Below, piece after piece: positions 8,546-18,077 of a stretch of DNA of 64,000 nucleotides (positions are counted from its first letter, which is position 1; the number at the start of each line of letters is the position of its first letter). The position numbers and the translations under genes are program-made. This stretch comes from an uncultured Eubacteriaceae bacterium (GTDB lineage Bacteria; Bacillota; Clostridia; Lachnospirales; CAG-274). The notes beneath the pieces were generated by a model. It was not told the origin of the DNA. It worked only from the letters and a program-made list of their open reading frames with translations, and ran no database searches. Location of the stretch: NCBI GenBank assembly GCA_946497035.1, contig CAMMIW010000005.1, forward strand, positions 1 through 64,000, read 5' to 3'.

Positions 8546-8655
8546 CTTTCCACAAAGTTATCAACATTCCCACAATAATTAATATACCTAAATATAGTGT
8601 TTATATTGATAAAATGTTAATAAATGATGAGTTTTCAACATATACTTGTGGATAA
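8546..8655. promoter_or_regulatory. Cluster of DnaA-box-like sites
   Basis: In the 271-bp gap between comF and the radical SAM gene there is one perfect DnaA box (TTATCCACA on the minus strand, 8647-8655) and one with a single mismatch (TTATCAACA, 8558-8566). Looser matches with two mismatches lie at 8546-8554, near 8603-8612 and at 8632-8640. No dnaA, dnaN or rpmH is nearby, so this is more likely a DnaA-titration or regulatory site than the replication origin. Confidence 0.45.
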
Positions 8656-8753
8656 CACTAAATATTGTAATAATATTTAATTTTTTTACAAATGTAGTTT
8701 TATAATAAATAAGCCTTAAATTATCTTTTTATTTAAACCACTATAATAAAAAA

Positions 8754-9416
8754 TTAATCTAAATCTAAATTTTTTTTATATATTACTTTAGCTAACGTAT
8801 AATAACATATAATACTAGCTCCTGCATCTTTAAGAGCTTTACCACAACAATTTATAGTATTACCTGTTGTATAAATATCATCTATAAGTAAAATATTTTT
8901 ATCTTTTAACCTTTCTGGTTTTAAAACCTTAAATACACCTTCAACATTTTTAGCTCTATCTTCAAAAGAAACTTTACTTTGAGGCAAAGTATTTTTTGTT
9001 CTTATAAGGTTATCTTTTTCTATAGGTATATTACATAATTTAGAAAGTTCTTCTGCTATAACCTCTGCTTGATCATAACCTCTTTTTTTCTTCTTTTTAA
9101 TATACATAGGAACATAAAGTATATAGTCATATTTTTTATTATCTATTTTTAACAATTTGTTATACATCATATTAGCAAATATTTTACCATAATGTATTTT
9201 ATTATAATATTTTAATCTTAATATAGAAAATCTAGTTAAATCATCATAAGAAAATAAAGATAAATTAGGCTCTCTATCATCCGTTATAAATTCTATTTTT
9301 AAATAACAATGTTTACATATACTATCTTTTTCATTTATTGGCAAAACTTCTTCACAAAATACACATTTAGTAGGATATATAAAATCTAATAAATTATTAA
9401 AAAATTTTATAAGCAT
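8754..9416 (-). CDS. comF: ComF family protein (phosphoribosyltransferase-like)
   Basis: A 220-aa protein of the ComF/GntX family, needed for uptake or processing of transforming DNA in competent Bacillus. It has an N-terminal zinc finger (CVFCEE, ICKHC) and a type-I phosphoribosyltransferase core with KRGYDQAEVIAEELS and the PRPP loop ILLIDDIYTTGNT near residue 175. It begins 7 bp after recD2 with no clear ribosome site of its own, so translation is probably coupled. Outside competent species the role is uncertain. Confidence 0.88.
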   Translation of the reverse strand: MLIKFFNNLLDFIYPTKCVFCEEVLPINEKDSICKHCYLKIEFITDDREPNLSLFSYDDLTRFSILRLKYYNKIHYGKIFANMMYNKLLKIDNKKYDYILYVPMYIKKKKKRGYDQAEVIAEELSKLCNIPIEKDNLIRTKNTLPQSKVSFEDRAKNVEGVFKVLKPERLKDKNILLIDDIYTTGNTINCCGKALKDAGASIICYYTLAKVIYKKNLDLD

Positions 9417-9423
9417 AAGTAAT

Positions 9424-11676
9424 TTATATAAATTTAGATAAATTTATTATCCTATTTTTTAAATATGTGTATCTGTTTATTTCTTTGTTGTTATCTACCA
9501 TTTTATATAAGGTACTTTCTATACCAACTATAACTGCCAATTCTTTAGCCCTTGTAACTCCAGTATATAATAAATTTCTTGTAAGTAACATAGGTGCACC
9601 ACTATGTATAGGCATTATAATAGCCTTATATTCGCTCCCTTGAGATTTATGTATAGTTATTGCATATGACAATGTTATCTCATCTAATTGTGTAAAATCA
9701 TATCTTACATATTTACAATCATCAAATAAAACTTCTATATACTCGCCTTGATTGTTTATTTTAGTTATAATGCCTTCATCTCCATTAAATACCCCTAAGC
9801 CTTCATCTATACAAACATTATTTTGTATAATTTTCCAACACATACTATAATTATTTTTTATTTGCATAACTTTATCATTTTCCCTAAAAATAATATTTCT
9901 AAATTCTTTTTCATTTTTTTCATTATTAGGAGGATTAATTGCCTTTTGTAAAATATTATTAAGATTTTCAACACCTATAGCAGTTTTTTTCATAGGGGCT
10001 AAAATCTGTATAGCTTTTGGATCGTCAATATTTAAAAATTTAGGTAAACGTTTTGTTACAAGCTCTACAATTGTTTTGCTAAGCTCATCTACATTATGTC
10101 GCTTTAAAAAGAAAAAATCATTATTAGCTTGGTTTAAAATAGGATATTGTCCGTTATTTATCCTGTGAGCGTTCATTATAATAGCACTTTCTCTAGCTTG
10201 TCTAAATATTTCATTTAACCTTACAACATTTATACAACCACTATTTATTATATCTTTTAAAACATTACCTGCGCCAACAGAAGGCAACTGATCTACATCT
10301 CCTACCAATATAAGCCTTGTACCATTAGCTATAGCTTTTAAAAGGCTACTCATTAATAATATATCTATCATAGAGCATTCATCTACTATAACTACATCTG
10401 CCTCTATAGGCATATCTTCATCTTTTTCAAAAGATTGACTTTTTTTATCATCACCCATAAAATTTATGCCTAAAAGTCTATGTATAGTTTGAGCTTCTAG
10501 TCCTGTTGCTTCAGACATTCTCTTAGCAGCTCTGCCTGTAGGTGCACATAGCTCTATTTCATATCCTTCATTTTTAAACATAGCTATAATAGAATTTATA
10601 GTAGTAGTTTTACCTGTTCCTGGCCCACCTGTTATAACTAATACACCATTTATCATAGCTTCTTTTATAGCTTCTTTTTGGTTATTAGCCAGCTCTATTT
10701 TGTTATCTCTTTCTATATTTTCTATCCATAAATCATAGTTTTTGTTATATTCTATTTTATTTTTAGCAAGCTCTAATATTTTTTTAGCTACATAACTTTC
10801 TGCATAGTAATAAGAGTTTAAAAAAACAATATTTTCATTTTCTGTCTTTTCAATACAAAGTTGTCTTTCCATTTGTAAATTAGATAAATTAGGCTTTAAT
10901 ATATCATCTGTAACATCTAATAAATCTTTTGTTTCTTGTAATAATATTTCTTCAGGCAAATATACGTTGCCAAAATTGTTACAATTTTGATTTAATATAT
11001 ATTTTATACCTGCTTTTATTCTATATTCGGAATTTTTGTCTATTCCAACTTTTTCTGCTATATTGTCGGCAATTTTAAAGCCAATACCAAACATTTCATC
11101 TGCTAGTCTATAAGGGTTTGTTTCTATAATTCTTATAGTATTTTCTTTAAAATGTTTATAAACTCTCATAGCAAAAATAGGGGCTATACCATATTGTTGT
11201 AAATATATCATCACTTTTCTAAGTCCTTCTTGCTCTGCAAATATCTCCCCTATTTCCATAGCCTTTCTTAGGCTTATACCTTTTATTTTAGATAGTTTTT
11301 CTGGGCTATTTTCTATTATATCTAATGTATCTATACCAAATTTAGCAACTATCCTTTCTGCTATTGTTTTCCCTATACCTTTTATAGCACCAGATGCTAA
11401 ATATTTCTCTATGCCTTTTTCTGTTTTTGGTATGCTTTTTTCATAAGCTTCTACCTTAAATTGCTTTCCATATGTAGAATGGTTTGTTATAGTTCCTATT
11501 AAAGTTACATTTTCACCTACGTTCAAATTTGCTACATATCCAACACAAACAATCTCTGCATCAGAAAAAAACTCACCATAATCTTCAGAGCTTATAGAAA
11601 AAACCATATAACCATTTTCTTCATTTTTATATATAATATTTTCAACTGGTCCTTCTATTTTTATAGTATTTATCAT
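9424..11676 (-). CDS. recD2: RecD-like DNA helicase RecD2
   Basis: A 750-aa 5'-3' DNA helicase of the SF1B family, acting in DNA repair without RecBC. Layout: N-terminal OB-like region; helix-hairpin-helix repeats at ~95-210 (SGAIKGIGKTIAERIV, FGIGFKIADNIAEKVG); Walker A GGPGTGKTTT at ~350; DEAD-like DECSMID; and the C-terminal UvrD-type LSYAITIHKSQGSEY. The ATG at 11676 is preferred over an in-frame TTG at 11688 because GGTGAT lies between them. It is the first gene of a recD2-comF pair. Confidence 0.93.
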   Translation of the reverse strand: MINTIKIEGPVENIIYKNEENGYMVFSISSEDYGEFFSDAEIVCVGYVANLNVGENVTLIGTITNHSTYGKQFKVEAYEKSIPKTEKGIEKYLASGAIKGIGKTIAERIVAKFGIDTLDIIENSPEKLSKIKGISLRKAMEIGEIFAEQEGLRKVMIYLQQYGIAPIFAMRVYKHFKENTIRIIETNPYRLADEMFGIGFKIADNIAEKVGIDKNSEYRIKAGIKYILNQNCNNFGNVYLPEEILLQETKDLLDVTDDILKPNLSNLQMERQLCIEKTENENIVFLNSYYYAESYVAKKILELAKNKIEYNKNYDLWIENIERDNKIELANNQKEAIKEAMINGVLVITGGPGTGKTTTINSIIAMFKNEGYEIELCAPTGRAAKRMSEATGLEAQTIHRLLGINFMGDDKKSQSFEKDEDMPIEADVVIVDECSMIDILLMSSLLKAIANGTRLILVGDVDQLPSVGAGNVLKDIINSGCINVVRLNEIFRQARESAIIMNAHRINNGQYPILNQANNDFFFLKRHNVDELSKTIVELVTKRLPKFLNIDDPKAIQILAPMKKTAIGVENLNNILQKAINPPNNEKNEKEFRNIIFRENDKVMQIKNNYSMCWKIIQNNVCIDEGLGVFNGDEGIITKINNQGEYIEVLFDDCKYVRYDFTQLDEITLSYAITIHKSQGSEYKAIIMPIHSGAPMLLTRNLLYTGVTRAKELAVIVGIESTLYKMVDNNKEINRYTYLKNRIINLSKFI

Positions 11677-11840
11677 ATATATCACCAAATTTTTTATTTT
11701 AATTTTACCATAAAAGGCTATTTTAGTAAATTAATAAATTTTCTACATATTTATTAGTTCTATATTTTCATTTACACTATTTAATTAAATAAATTTTAAA
11801 GCCTTTTTTTCACTTAAAAAATAATAATTAAAATATAAAA

Positions 11841-11868
11841 AAATAACTACTTATAAAAGTAGCTATTT
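11841..11868 (-). terminator. Intrinsic terminator
   Basis: An 11-bp stem (11858-11868 with 11841-11851, one G-U pair on the leftward strand) is followed leftward by a T-rich tail. It ends the gene at 11915-12529 and so the long envelope block. Confidence 0.7.
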
Positions 11869-11914
11869 TATAAAATAATATTATAATTTTGACAAAAACC
11901 CTTTTAAAATAAAG

Positions 11915-12529
11915 TTATTGTTTAGGTTCTTTTTCTGGAACATCTTTTCCTTGCCATTTATCAAATGTTTCCATAACTTTATCATAAGTTTTTTGAGATA
12001 TTTCTGGCAATTCGTCGCCCCACATTCTTTCTGCTTGTTTAAAGCCTTTTTCTACCGCATCACGCATTTCTTGTATTTTTTTAGGGTTATCACCTGCAAC
12101 AGCTTTTGCAAAGCTTAATATTCTATCAGATGTTTGGTTAACGCCATAATAACCATCTTCAGATACGGCTTCTTTAGCTTTAGCTACAGTTTGAGCATCT
12201 ACAGTTAAATTTTGATAAAAAGCTTTTAAATTGTTGCTCTCTGCCATATTAATAAGGCCAACTTTGTTAGCTTGCTTTGAAAATATGCTAGATACTAATT
12301 TTTCAAAATTTTTTGTCTGTCTTTCTGCTTGATCTAACATATAAGATATTTTTTTATCTCTTTCATAATTAGAAAGTGGTTTTTCATACTTATCTGTTTC
12401 GTTTTCTGTTTTTGATGTTTGTTCATTTTTTTGTGCTTGTTTAACTTCCTTGTTATCTTCTGCTCTTACGTTTCTACTTTGAGCTTGAGGAGCGTAACTA
12501 ACAGAAGATTTAAAAATACCATTTATCAT
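11915..12529 (-). CDS. Conserved protein of unknown function (DUF5610-like C-terminal region)
   Basis: A 204-aa protein with no signal peptide or membrane segment. The N-terminal ~60 residues are polar and low-complexity (Lys, Gln, Glu, Asn). The C-terminal part (residues ~105-195) holds DGYYGVNQTSDRILSFAKA, GFKQAERMWG and ELPEISQKTYDKVME, a pattern I associate with the DUF5610 type; this link is from memory and should be verified. It is 64 bp after yycI with its own GGAGGT site, and may share the block's transcript. Confidence 0.6.
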   Translation of the reverse strand: MINGIFKSSVSYAPQAQSRNVRAEDNKEVKQAQKNEQTSKTENETDKYEKPLSNYERDKKISYMLDQAERQTKNFEKLVSSIFSKQANKVGLINMAESNNLKAFYQNLTVDAQTVAKAKEAVSEDGYYGVNQTSDRILSFAKAVAGDNPKKIQEMRDAVEKGFKQAERMWGDELPEISQKTYDKVMETFDKWQGKDVPEKEPKQ

Positions 12530-12593
12530 AAAAATACCTCCTTGTAATTTATAAATTATATATCGACATATTAAAATAAAATATTAACCATAA

Positions 12594-13475
12594 TTAGTAA
12601 AAAATTTCTTCAGCATTTATTATCGTTGTTTCATATTCAAAGCTATTGGTATATGCATTAACATAAAAAGGCATTTCGTTACCTTTTATATAAAACCTAT
12701 AATAAGGATAAAAAGAAAAAGTTATATTTTCATTATCCATTTTTAAATAATATCCTAAATCTATATCTCTTATATATATTTCACTATCTGGTATAAGATT
12801 TTTTATTTCTTTAGAAAATGTATAAAGAGCCTCATCAACAGAACATATATTTATTTTTTCGCTTATTATATCTGTTTTTTGATAATTGTTAAAATATATT
12901 TTAATTTTACCATCTTTATATATTTTTACATTTAATACATTATTAAATATTTTATAATTTTCTATTTTTTGTATATAAGATATAAAAAAATAGTCTTCTT
13001 CTTCTATAACTCTATCTAAATACATTTTTCCATAAATTTGCTCTAGAGGTTTCATATAGCTTTCTGCTATATTAAGGCTATTTTCTCTATTATATTTAAA
13101 ATTTTCTTTTATCTCTAAATCTTGAAAATATATAAATAAATTATTTATTCTTAAAGTTTTTTCTCCTTGTTTAAATATTGTATCTTCAAATTTTTCTGTT
13201 CTAATAAGATCAATATTATTTTTAAAAAATATATTTTGTAAAGCTAAATCGTCGTGTTTAGTTTTTTTCATACTAATTTGTGGCATAGGCTCATATTTTT
13301 TAGGTATATCTGCATAAATTTTAATATTTTCTTTTTCTAAATAAGCAATAATTGTTTTTTCTTGTTCTTTTGTTATTTTATATTTTTCTTCTAACAAAAA
13401 GCTTAAAAAAAATAAAAGTATGTTTAATATTAATAAAAATATAATTGTATAATTTTTAGCTAACTTTGTATCCAT
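12594..13475 (-). CDS. yycI: YycI-like WalK regulator protein
   Basis: A 293-aa protein with one N-terminal membrane anchor (residues ~10-26) and an extracytoplasmic domain, located directly after yycH. In Bacillus, YycH and YycI act outside the membrane to adjust WalK activity. Sequence similarity is weak, as usual for this family; the call rests on the anchor topology, the closing region (SFYPYYRFYIKG) and synteny walR-walK-(x)-yycH-yycI. Its ribosome site overlaps the end of yycH, leaving a 2-bp gap, so the two are coupled. Confidence 0.75.
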   Translation of the reverse strand: MDTKLAKNYTIIFLLILNILLFFLSFLLEEKYKITKEQEKTIIAYLEKENIKIYADIPKKYEPMPQISMKKTKHDDLALQNIFFKNNIDLIRTEKFEDTIFKQGEKTLRINNLFIYFQDLEIKENFKYNRENSLNIAESYMKPLEQIYGKMYLDRVIEEEDYFFISYIQKIENYKIFNNVLNVKIYKDGKIKIYFNNYQKTDIISEKINICSVDEALYTFSKEIKNLIPDSEIYIRDIDLGYYLKMDNENITFSFYPYYRFYIKGNEMPFYVNAYTNSFEYETTIINAEEIFY

Positions 13476-13477
13476 AC

Positions 13478-14836
13478 TTATCCTCCATAAGTTACTGTAT
13501 CAAAATAAATTTTATCTTCTGCATCTATAAACCATTTTATATTCATAGTGTTTTCTGCATTATCAAATTTATAAACTAATTTCATTTCATCTATATAAAT
13601 ATTGGGTTTACCTAAGTTTACTAAAAAATTATCTATAGCATCTATAAAAGATTTTTCTACTATATCATAATCATCTTCTACATAAAAATCATATATAATC
13701 CTTCTATATTTTGAAACTATGTTATCTTCTACAGTAACTTCTATCATACTATCCATACCTGTTTGTAATTTCTTATCTTCAGATAAAATTATAGGAAAAT
13801 TATTTATTTTATAATTAAAATAAAATATAACTTTATTTTCTTCTATTTTATAATCTTGCAAATAATATTCGTTTTTAATATTATTATCTTTAGCTAAAAA
13901 TTGTAAAGCTATATTATAAGGGCTATCTTCACTACCTATGCCTATATTACTTTTATATTTTACATATTCTAAAACACCATTAGGATAATATTTTACAATA
14001 ACATTTTCATCATTATATGTGTAAGTGTTGTTTATAAAAGAGCTAGATTTTGTGATAGGGCTATCAAAAAATACATCTACATATTTTTCACTTTCAGATA
14101 ATAAAATGCCACCATCTTGCTCTAAAGGGTTATCAACAGCTATTTTATTAACATTAAATGTTTCGTTTCTGGCCTTTGGTAAAAATTGGTTTGTACTAAA
14201 TAAAGATATACCGCTTTCTTCACTGGATATATAATAAAAATCTTTAGCCTCTAGGCTATTAAAATCGTTTATAATATTGAAAATATTTTGGCTTAAAATA
14301 TCTTTAGAAACTTTAAGCTCATAAGCATTTAAAGTTTTAGAAGATAAAAAAATAGTTTTTATATTATATTTTTCATCTATCATTGGTACTATAATAATAG
14401 TGTCGAACTGTTTTATTTTAGATAAATGATTAGCCTTAATATTAAATATTTTAGACATTTCTTCGCCTTTTATATTAAAATCATAAGTATAAATTATAGA
14501 TCTTTTGTTTAAAACATTTTTTATATCAAAATGTTCTATATAAGAAAAGTCACCATTTTTTATAGATAAATATATAGCCTCATCAAATATTTTTTTATAA
14601 TCTGCATTTGATATATTGTTATATTTTCTAATAAATTTATTATTACCTGTATTTATTAATATACTTTCTGTTAAATATAACGTATCTTTTTGTATGTTAG
14701 CATTTTCAAATTTATTTTTTATTAAGTAAAAAAAGCTATGGGTTGAAAAATTTTCAAACCATAGCCCAGTAGTCTGATAAATAGCTAAAAATATTAAAAA
14801 AGTTATAATAAAATTTTTCCATTTGCTTAAATACAT
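13478..14836 (-). CDS. yycH: YycH-like WalK regulator protein
   Basis: A 452-aa protein with a single N-terminal membrane anchor (residues ~7-24) and a large extracytoplasmic region, as in YycH, which with YycI controls the WalK kinase at the membrane. The region around DNPLEQDGGILLSESEKYVD and YTYNDENVIVKYYPNGVLEY resembles YycH domain boundaries. AAAGGTGAT precedes the ATG. It lies between the small secreted protein and yycI, all leftward. Confidence 0.8.
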   Translation of the reverse strand: MYLSKWKNFIITFLIFLAIYQTTGLWFENFSTHSFFYLIKNKFENANIQKDTLYLTESILINTGNNKFIRKYNNISNADYKKIFDEAIYLSIKNGDFSYIEHFDIKNVLNKRSIIYTYDFNIKGEEMSKIFNIKANHLSKIKQFDTIIIVPMIDEKYNIKTIFLSSKTLNAYELKVSKDILSQNIFNIINDFNSLEAKDFYYISSEESGISLFSTNQFLPKARNETFNVNKIAVDNPLEQDGGILLSESEKYVDVFFDSPITKSSSFINNTYTYNDENVIVKYYPNGVLEYVKYKSNIGIGSEDSPYNIALQFLAKDNNIKNEYYLQDYKIEENKVIFYFNYKINNFPIILSEDKKLQTGMDSMIEVTVEDNIVSKYRRIIYDFYVEDDYDIVEKSFIDAIDNFLVNLGKPNIYIDEMKLVYKFDNAENTMNIKWFIDAEDKIYFDTVTYGG

Positions 14837-14859
14837 ATTATCACCTTTAAGTTAATAAG

Positions 14860-15318
14860 CTATTTTCTAGATCTAGGTAAGATAATAGCTTGCTCAAGTT
14901 CATTTTTTATTTCACTTTTTTTACGAATAATAGATGTTGATATGTTGGCAGATTTATCGTTTATATCTGTAACATTTATATCTATAATATTTTCACCAAC
15001 GTTAAGATTTATTGTTTGGCTAAAATATCCAGATGCTCCAACAACTATTTCATATTTATCAATCTCTTTTAATTCTTCCTCTTTTTCAAGTAATTTTTCA
15101 TAAACAGTTATAGTAACGGTAGAACCTTCTTTAGCTTTACCTGTAACTATTCTAGATTTATCGAAAGTAGATTTAGCCCCTTTAGAAAAATCTAAACCAC
15201 TTGTTATAGAAAAACTGCTATTAACCTCACTATCAGAAATAGAGGCTGCATAAGCTAAAAAGCTATTAGAAAGCGTTAAAAGAAAGATTGTAGCTAATAT
15301 TAAGATTAACTTTTTCAT
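14860..15318 (-). CDS. Small secreted Ig-like protein in the walRK locus
   Basis: A 152-aa exported protein. It has a Sec signal peptide (residues 1-24, hydrophobic core ILILATIFLLTLS, probable cleavage after AYA), then one bacterial Ig-like module of about 90 residues (VTGKAKEGSTVTITVYEK, LNVGENIIDINVTDIND) and a basic tail. Such modules bind envelope components or act as spacers; no catalytic motif is seen. AAGGAGG precedes the start. It is the first gene after a WalR-like site and is followed by yycH and yycI, so it may be a WalR target or sensor accessory. Confidence 0.75.
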   Translation of the reverse strand: MKKLILILATIFLLTLSNSFLAYAASISDSEVNSSFSITSGLDFSKGAKSTFDKSRIVTGKAKEGSTVTITVYEKLLEKEEELKEIDKYEIVVGASGYFSQTINLNVGENIIDINVTDINDKSANISTSIIRKKSEIKNELEQAIILPRSRK

Positions 15319-15356
15319 AACAGTCCTCCTTCCCTATTTAAATTACTACTAATACC

Positions 15357-15390
15357 ATTATATAATAATATTATTACAATTGTGTTACAA
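15357..15390 (-). promoter_or_regulatory. WalR-box-like site overlapping a putative promoter
   Basis: On the minus strand 15389-15373 reads TGTAAC-N5-TGTAAT, a perfect match to the WalR consensus TGTWAH-N5-TGTWAH. A possible promoter overlaps it: TTGTAA at 15390-15385, a 17-bp spacer and TATTAT at 15367-15362. Overlap with the -35 would fit repression, though WalR acts both ways. It would give the secreted-protein/yycH/yycI genes their own start, separate from walRK. Confidence 0.6.
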
Positions 15391-15461
15391 TACCCTTACT
15401 TTTAATTTACATTATAAACTAATTAAACACAATATTGGCATTTAGGGAAGATTTTTGTCAT

Positions 15462-17288
15462 TTAAAAGTTTTGGTTTTCATAATTAAATTTTAATGTATT
15501 TTCTATGTTTTGTTCACCTTTATATTTTTTAAATATTACTTGCATAGTTGTACCATCACCTACTTTGCTAAAGGCTTTTATATCACCGCTATGCTCAACC
15601 ATTATCTCTTTGGCAATAGATAGACCTAGGCCATTACCTCCCATTGCTCTGCTTCTAGCTTTATCTACACGATAAAACCTTTCAAATATACGCCCTATAT
15701 CTTCTTTAGGTATACCTATACCGTTATCTTTTATATTTACAATAAAATTATCTCTATTTTCATCTATAGATATATTTATATCTTTACCTTCATAGCTATA
15801 TTTTATAGCATTGGATAAAATATTATTTAAAACTTGGTTTATTCTTCCTGTATCCACTTTTACAAACATATTTTTGTTGTTAGGCTCATTTAATATTATT
15901 TGTTGATTTTTTTTATTAGCAATAATAATATTTTGTTTTACACAACCTAAAACTATATCATATAAATTTGCAATTTTAAAATTAAAGCTAATTTTACCAC
16001 CATCTAAACGAGAAAGCTCTAAAAGATCATCTGTTAAAAATTTCATTCTATCTGCCGCCTCATTTATAGTGTTTAAAAAATCTATAGCTAAATCTTTTTC
16101 TTCTATTGCACCTTCTAAAAGAGTTTCTGTATAGCTTTTTATAGTAGTTATAGGTGTTCTAATTTCGTGAGAAACGTTGGCAACAAATTCTTTTCTCATA
16201 TCGTCTAATTTTTTTTGTTTTGTTATATCTTTTAAAACAATCATTATACCTTCTATAAAATTATTTTTACCTGTATATGGTATAAGCACAACCTGTATAT
16301 ATTTTCCACCTTCATCTATTAATATTTCAGTATTTTTATTAAGTCTTATTTGGTTTTTAGGTAAATTTATTTTATATAAAAAATAATCTAAATTTATTTT
16401 ATATTGTTCCTCTTCATCTAAGCCCATAAGCTCATAAAATTCTTTATTAGCGTGTATAAGGCTACCTATCTCATCAAAAGCTACCACTCCATCTGTCATA
16501 TTATGCAAAACTATTTCTAGCTTATTATTTTCATTTTCCATTTCAGAAACGGTTTTTCTAAGCTCTCTAGCCATATGGTTAAAGCTCCTTGTTAGCTGGC
16601 CTATTTCGTCTTCACCTTTTACAATTATATGTTGCTCAAGGTGGCCTTTAGCTAACAAATTTGCCTTTCTAGTTAAAAGAGATATAGGTGCTGTTATCGT
16701 ATTAGAAAACATACCACCTAACGTTATAGCTAAAACTAAAGCTATTATAGATGCTATACCTATAGTATTTGTTGTTTGCTTTAATGTATCGTTTATATTA
16801 GTTGCATCCATTTGAACATATATAACATATTTTAAATTATTATTTTCATCTAAAACAGGGTAACCATAGCTTAACCATTCTTTTACAACTTGGTTTTCAT
16901 CTAGGCTTTTTTTAGATTTTTCAAAATTTTCTTTACCAGATAAAGCAGATATTATTACCGAGTTTTTATATTGGTAAGGACCTTGTGTTTCAGAAAAGTT
17001 AGTCGCTGCAACGGTTTTTCCATCTTTATCTATAATAGCCCCTTGTATATTTTGTGTAAAAATTCTTTTCATAAAAAGATCTGTAAAACCGCTTTGAAAA
17101 TCGCTAGGGTCTTCATATTGATCTATTATTTGCTCTTTTATAGCCTTAGAAAAACTTTTAAGCTCTTCTTCTATTTTTATAGTTTCTTGCTTTTGTATGG
17201 TAAAAATTATAAAAGTACCGCTTATTATCATTACTATAAAAACTAATATAAAATATATAAAAATTAATTTAAAACGTACACTTTTCAT
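15462..17288 (-). CDS. walK: Sensor histidine kinase WalK
   Basis: A 608-aa cell-wall-homeostasis sensor kinase. Layout: TM1 (7-30), extracellular PDC/Cache-like domain (~32-172), TM2 (174-193), HAMP (~195-250), PAS (~256-360), HisKA with phospho-acceptor His374 in NVSHEIRTPI, then the ATPase domain with N-box NNILSNAIKYS, G1 DNGIGI, F-box ERFYRVDKA and G2 GGNGLGLSIAKEI. All catalytic boxes are intact. It begins 15 bp after walR. The presence of both HAMP and PAS, and the downstream yycH/yycI, separate it from PhoR-like kinases. Confidence 0.92.
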   Translation of the reverse strand: MKSVRFKLIFIYFILVFIVMIISGTFIIFTIQKQETIKIEEELKSFSKAIKEQIIDQYEDPSDFQSGFTDLFMKRIFTQNIQGAIIDKDGKTVAATNFSETQGPYQYKNSVIISALSGKENFEKSKKSLDENQVVKEWLSYGYPVLDENNNLKYVIYVQMDATNINDTLKQTTNTIGIASIIALVLAITLGGMFSNTITAPISLLTRKANLLAKGHLEQHIIVKGEDEIGQLTRSFNHMARELRKTVSEMENENNKLEIVLHNMTDGVVAFDEIGSLIHANKEFYELMGLDEEEQYKINLDYFLYKINLPKNQIRLNKNTEILIDEGGKYIQVVLIPYTGKNNFIEGIMIVLKDITKQKKLDDMRKEFVANVSHEIRTPITTIKSYTETLLEGAIEEKDLAIDFLNTINEAADRMKFLTDDLLELSRLDGGKISFNFKIANLYDIVLGCVKQNIIIANKKNQQIILNEPNNKNMFVKVDTGRINQVLNNILSNAIKYSYEGKDINISIDENRDNFIVNIKDNGIGIPKEDIGRIFERFYRVDKARSRAMGGNGLGLSIAKEIMVEHSGDIKAFSKVGDGTTMQVIFKKYKGEQNIENTLKFNYENQNF

Positions 17289-17303
17289 TTTTCTTGTCCT
17301 TAT

Positions 17304-17999
17304 CTATGACATAAAGTAATATCCTATGCCTCTTTTAGTTAAAATATATTTAGGCTTGCTAGCATCATCTTCTATCTTTTCTCTAAGTCTTCTTATTGTA
17401 ACATCTACCGCTCTAACATCTCCAAAATATTCATATCCCCAAACCTGAGATAATAAAGCCTCTCTTGTAAAAATCTGATTTTTTTTAAGCGCTAAAAATT
17501 TTAAAAGCTCAAATTCTCTAATAGTTAAATTTATAGGTTCGTTTCTTTTAAAAACCTCATATCTATCAAAATCTATTGTAAGCTCACCAAAATTATTTGT
17601 ATTTTCATTAATTGGTATTTCTTCTTGTTTTGCCGAAGTTTTTCTTCTAAGGTTAGCTTTAACGCGTGCCATAAGCTCACGGTTACTAAAAGGCTTTGTA
17701 ACATAGTCATCTGCCCCTATTTCAAGGCCTAAAACCTTGTCTACCTCATCTGCACGGGCAGTAAGCATAATAATAGGAACATCACTTTTATCTCTTATCC
17801 TTCTACAAACTCCATATCCATCTATTTTGGGCATCATTATATCTAAAAGTATTAAATCTGGCTTTTCTTCTTCAAAAACTTTTATAGCCATCTCTCCATC
17901 TTCAGCACATACAACAGTATAACCTTCTTTTTTTAAATTAAAGGCAATAATATTCATTATGCTTTGCTCATCATCAACAACTAAAACTTTATTAGACAA
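17304..17999 (-). CDS. walR: Response regulator WalR
   Basis: A 231-aa OmpR-family regulator that controls peptidoglycan hydrolase and envelope genes when phosphorylated by WalK. The receiver domain has the acidic pair Asp9-Asp10, phospho-acceptor Asp53 (LILLDIMMP) and the Lys of VTKPFSNRELMARV. The C-terminal winged helix ends with RAVDVTIRRLREKIE and TKRGIGYYF. The start is TTG at 17999, six bases after AGGAGGG (18006-18012); the ATG at 18017 lies upstream of that ribosome site. A perfect 12-bp palindrome, GTTAAATTTAAC at 18032-18043, precedes the gene. Confidence 0.95.
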   Translation of the reverse strand: MSNKVLVVDDEQSIMNIIAFNLKKEGYTVVCAEDGEMAIKVFEEEKPDLILLDIMMPKIDGYGVCRRIRDKSDVPIIMLTARADEVDKVLGLEIGADDYVTKPFSNRELMARVKANLRRKTSAKQEEIPINENTNNFGELTIDFDRYEVFKRNEPINLTIREFELLKFLALKKNQIFTREALLSQVWGYEYFGDVRAVDVTIRRLREKIEDDASKPKYILTKRGIGYYFMS

Positions 18000-18077
18000 A
18001 AAAATCCCTCCTAACATACTTTATATTAAACGTTAAATTTAACCATTTTGTTCCATTATTTATAATAATGTTATTTA

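Noticed and set aside
8483-8753. Replication origin
   Set aside because: DnaA-like boxes are present, but dnaA, dnaN, rpmH and a long unwinding region with ordered boxes are not; only a binding cluster is claimed.
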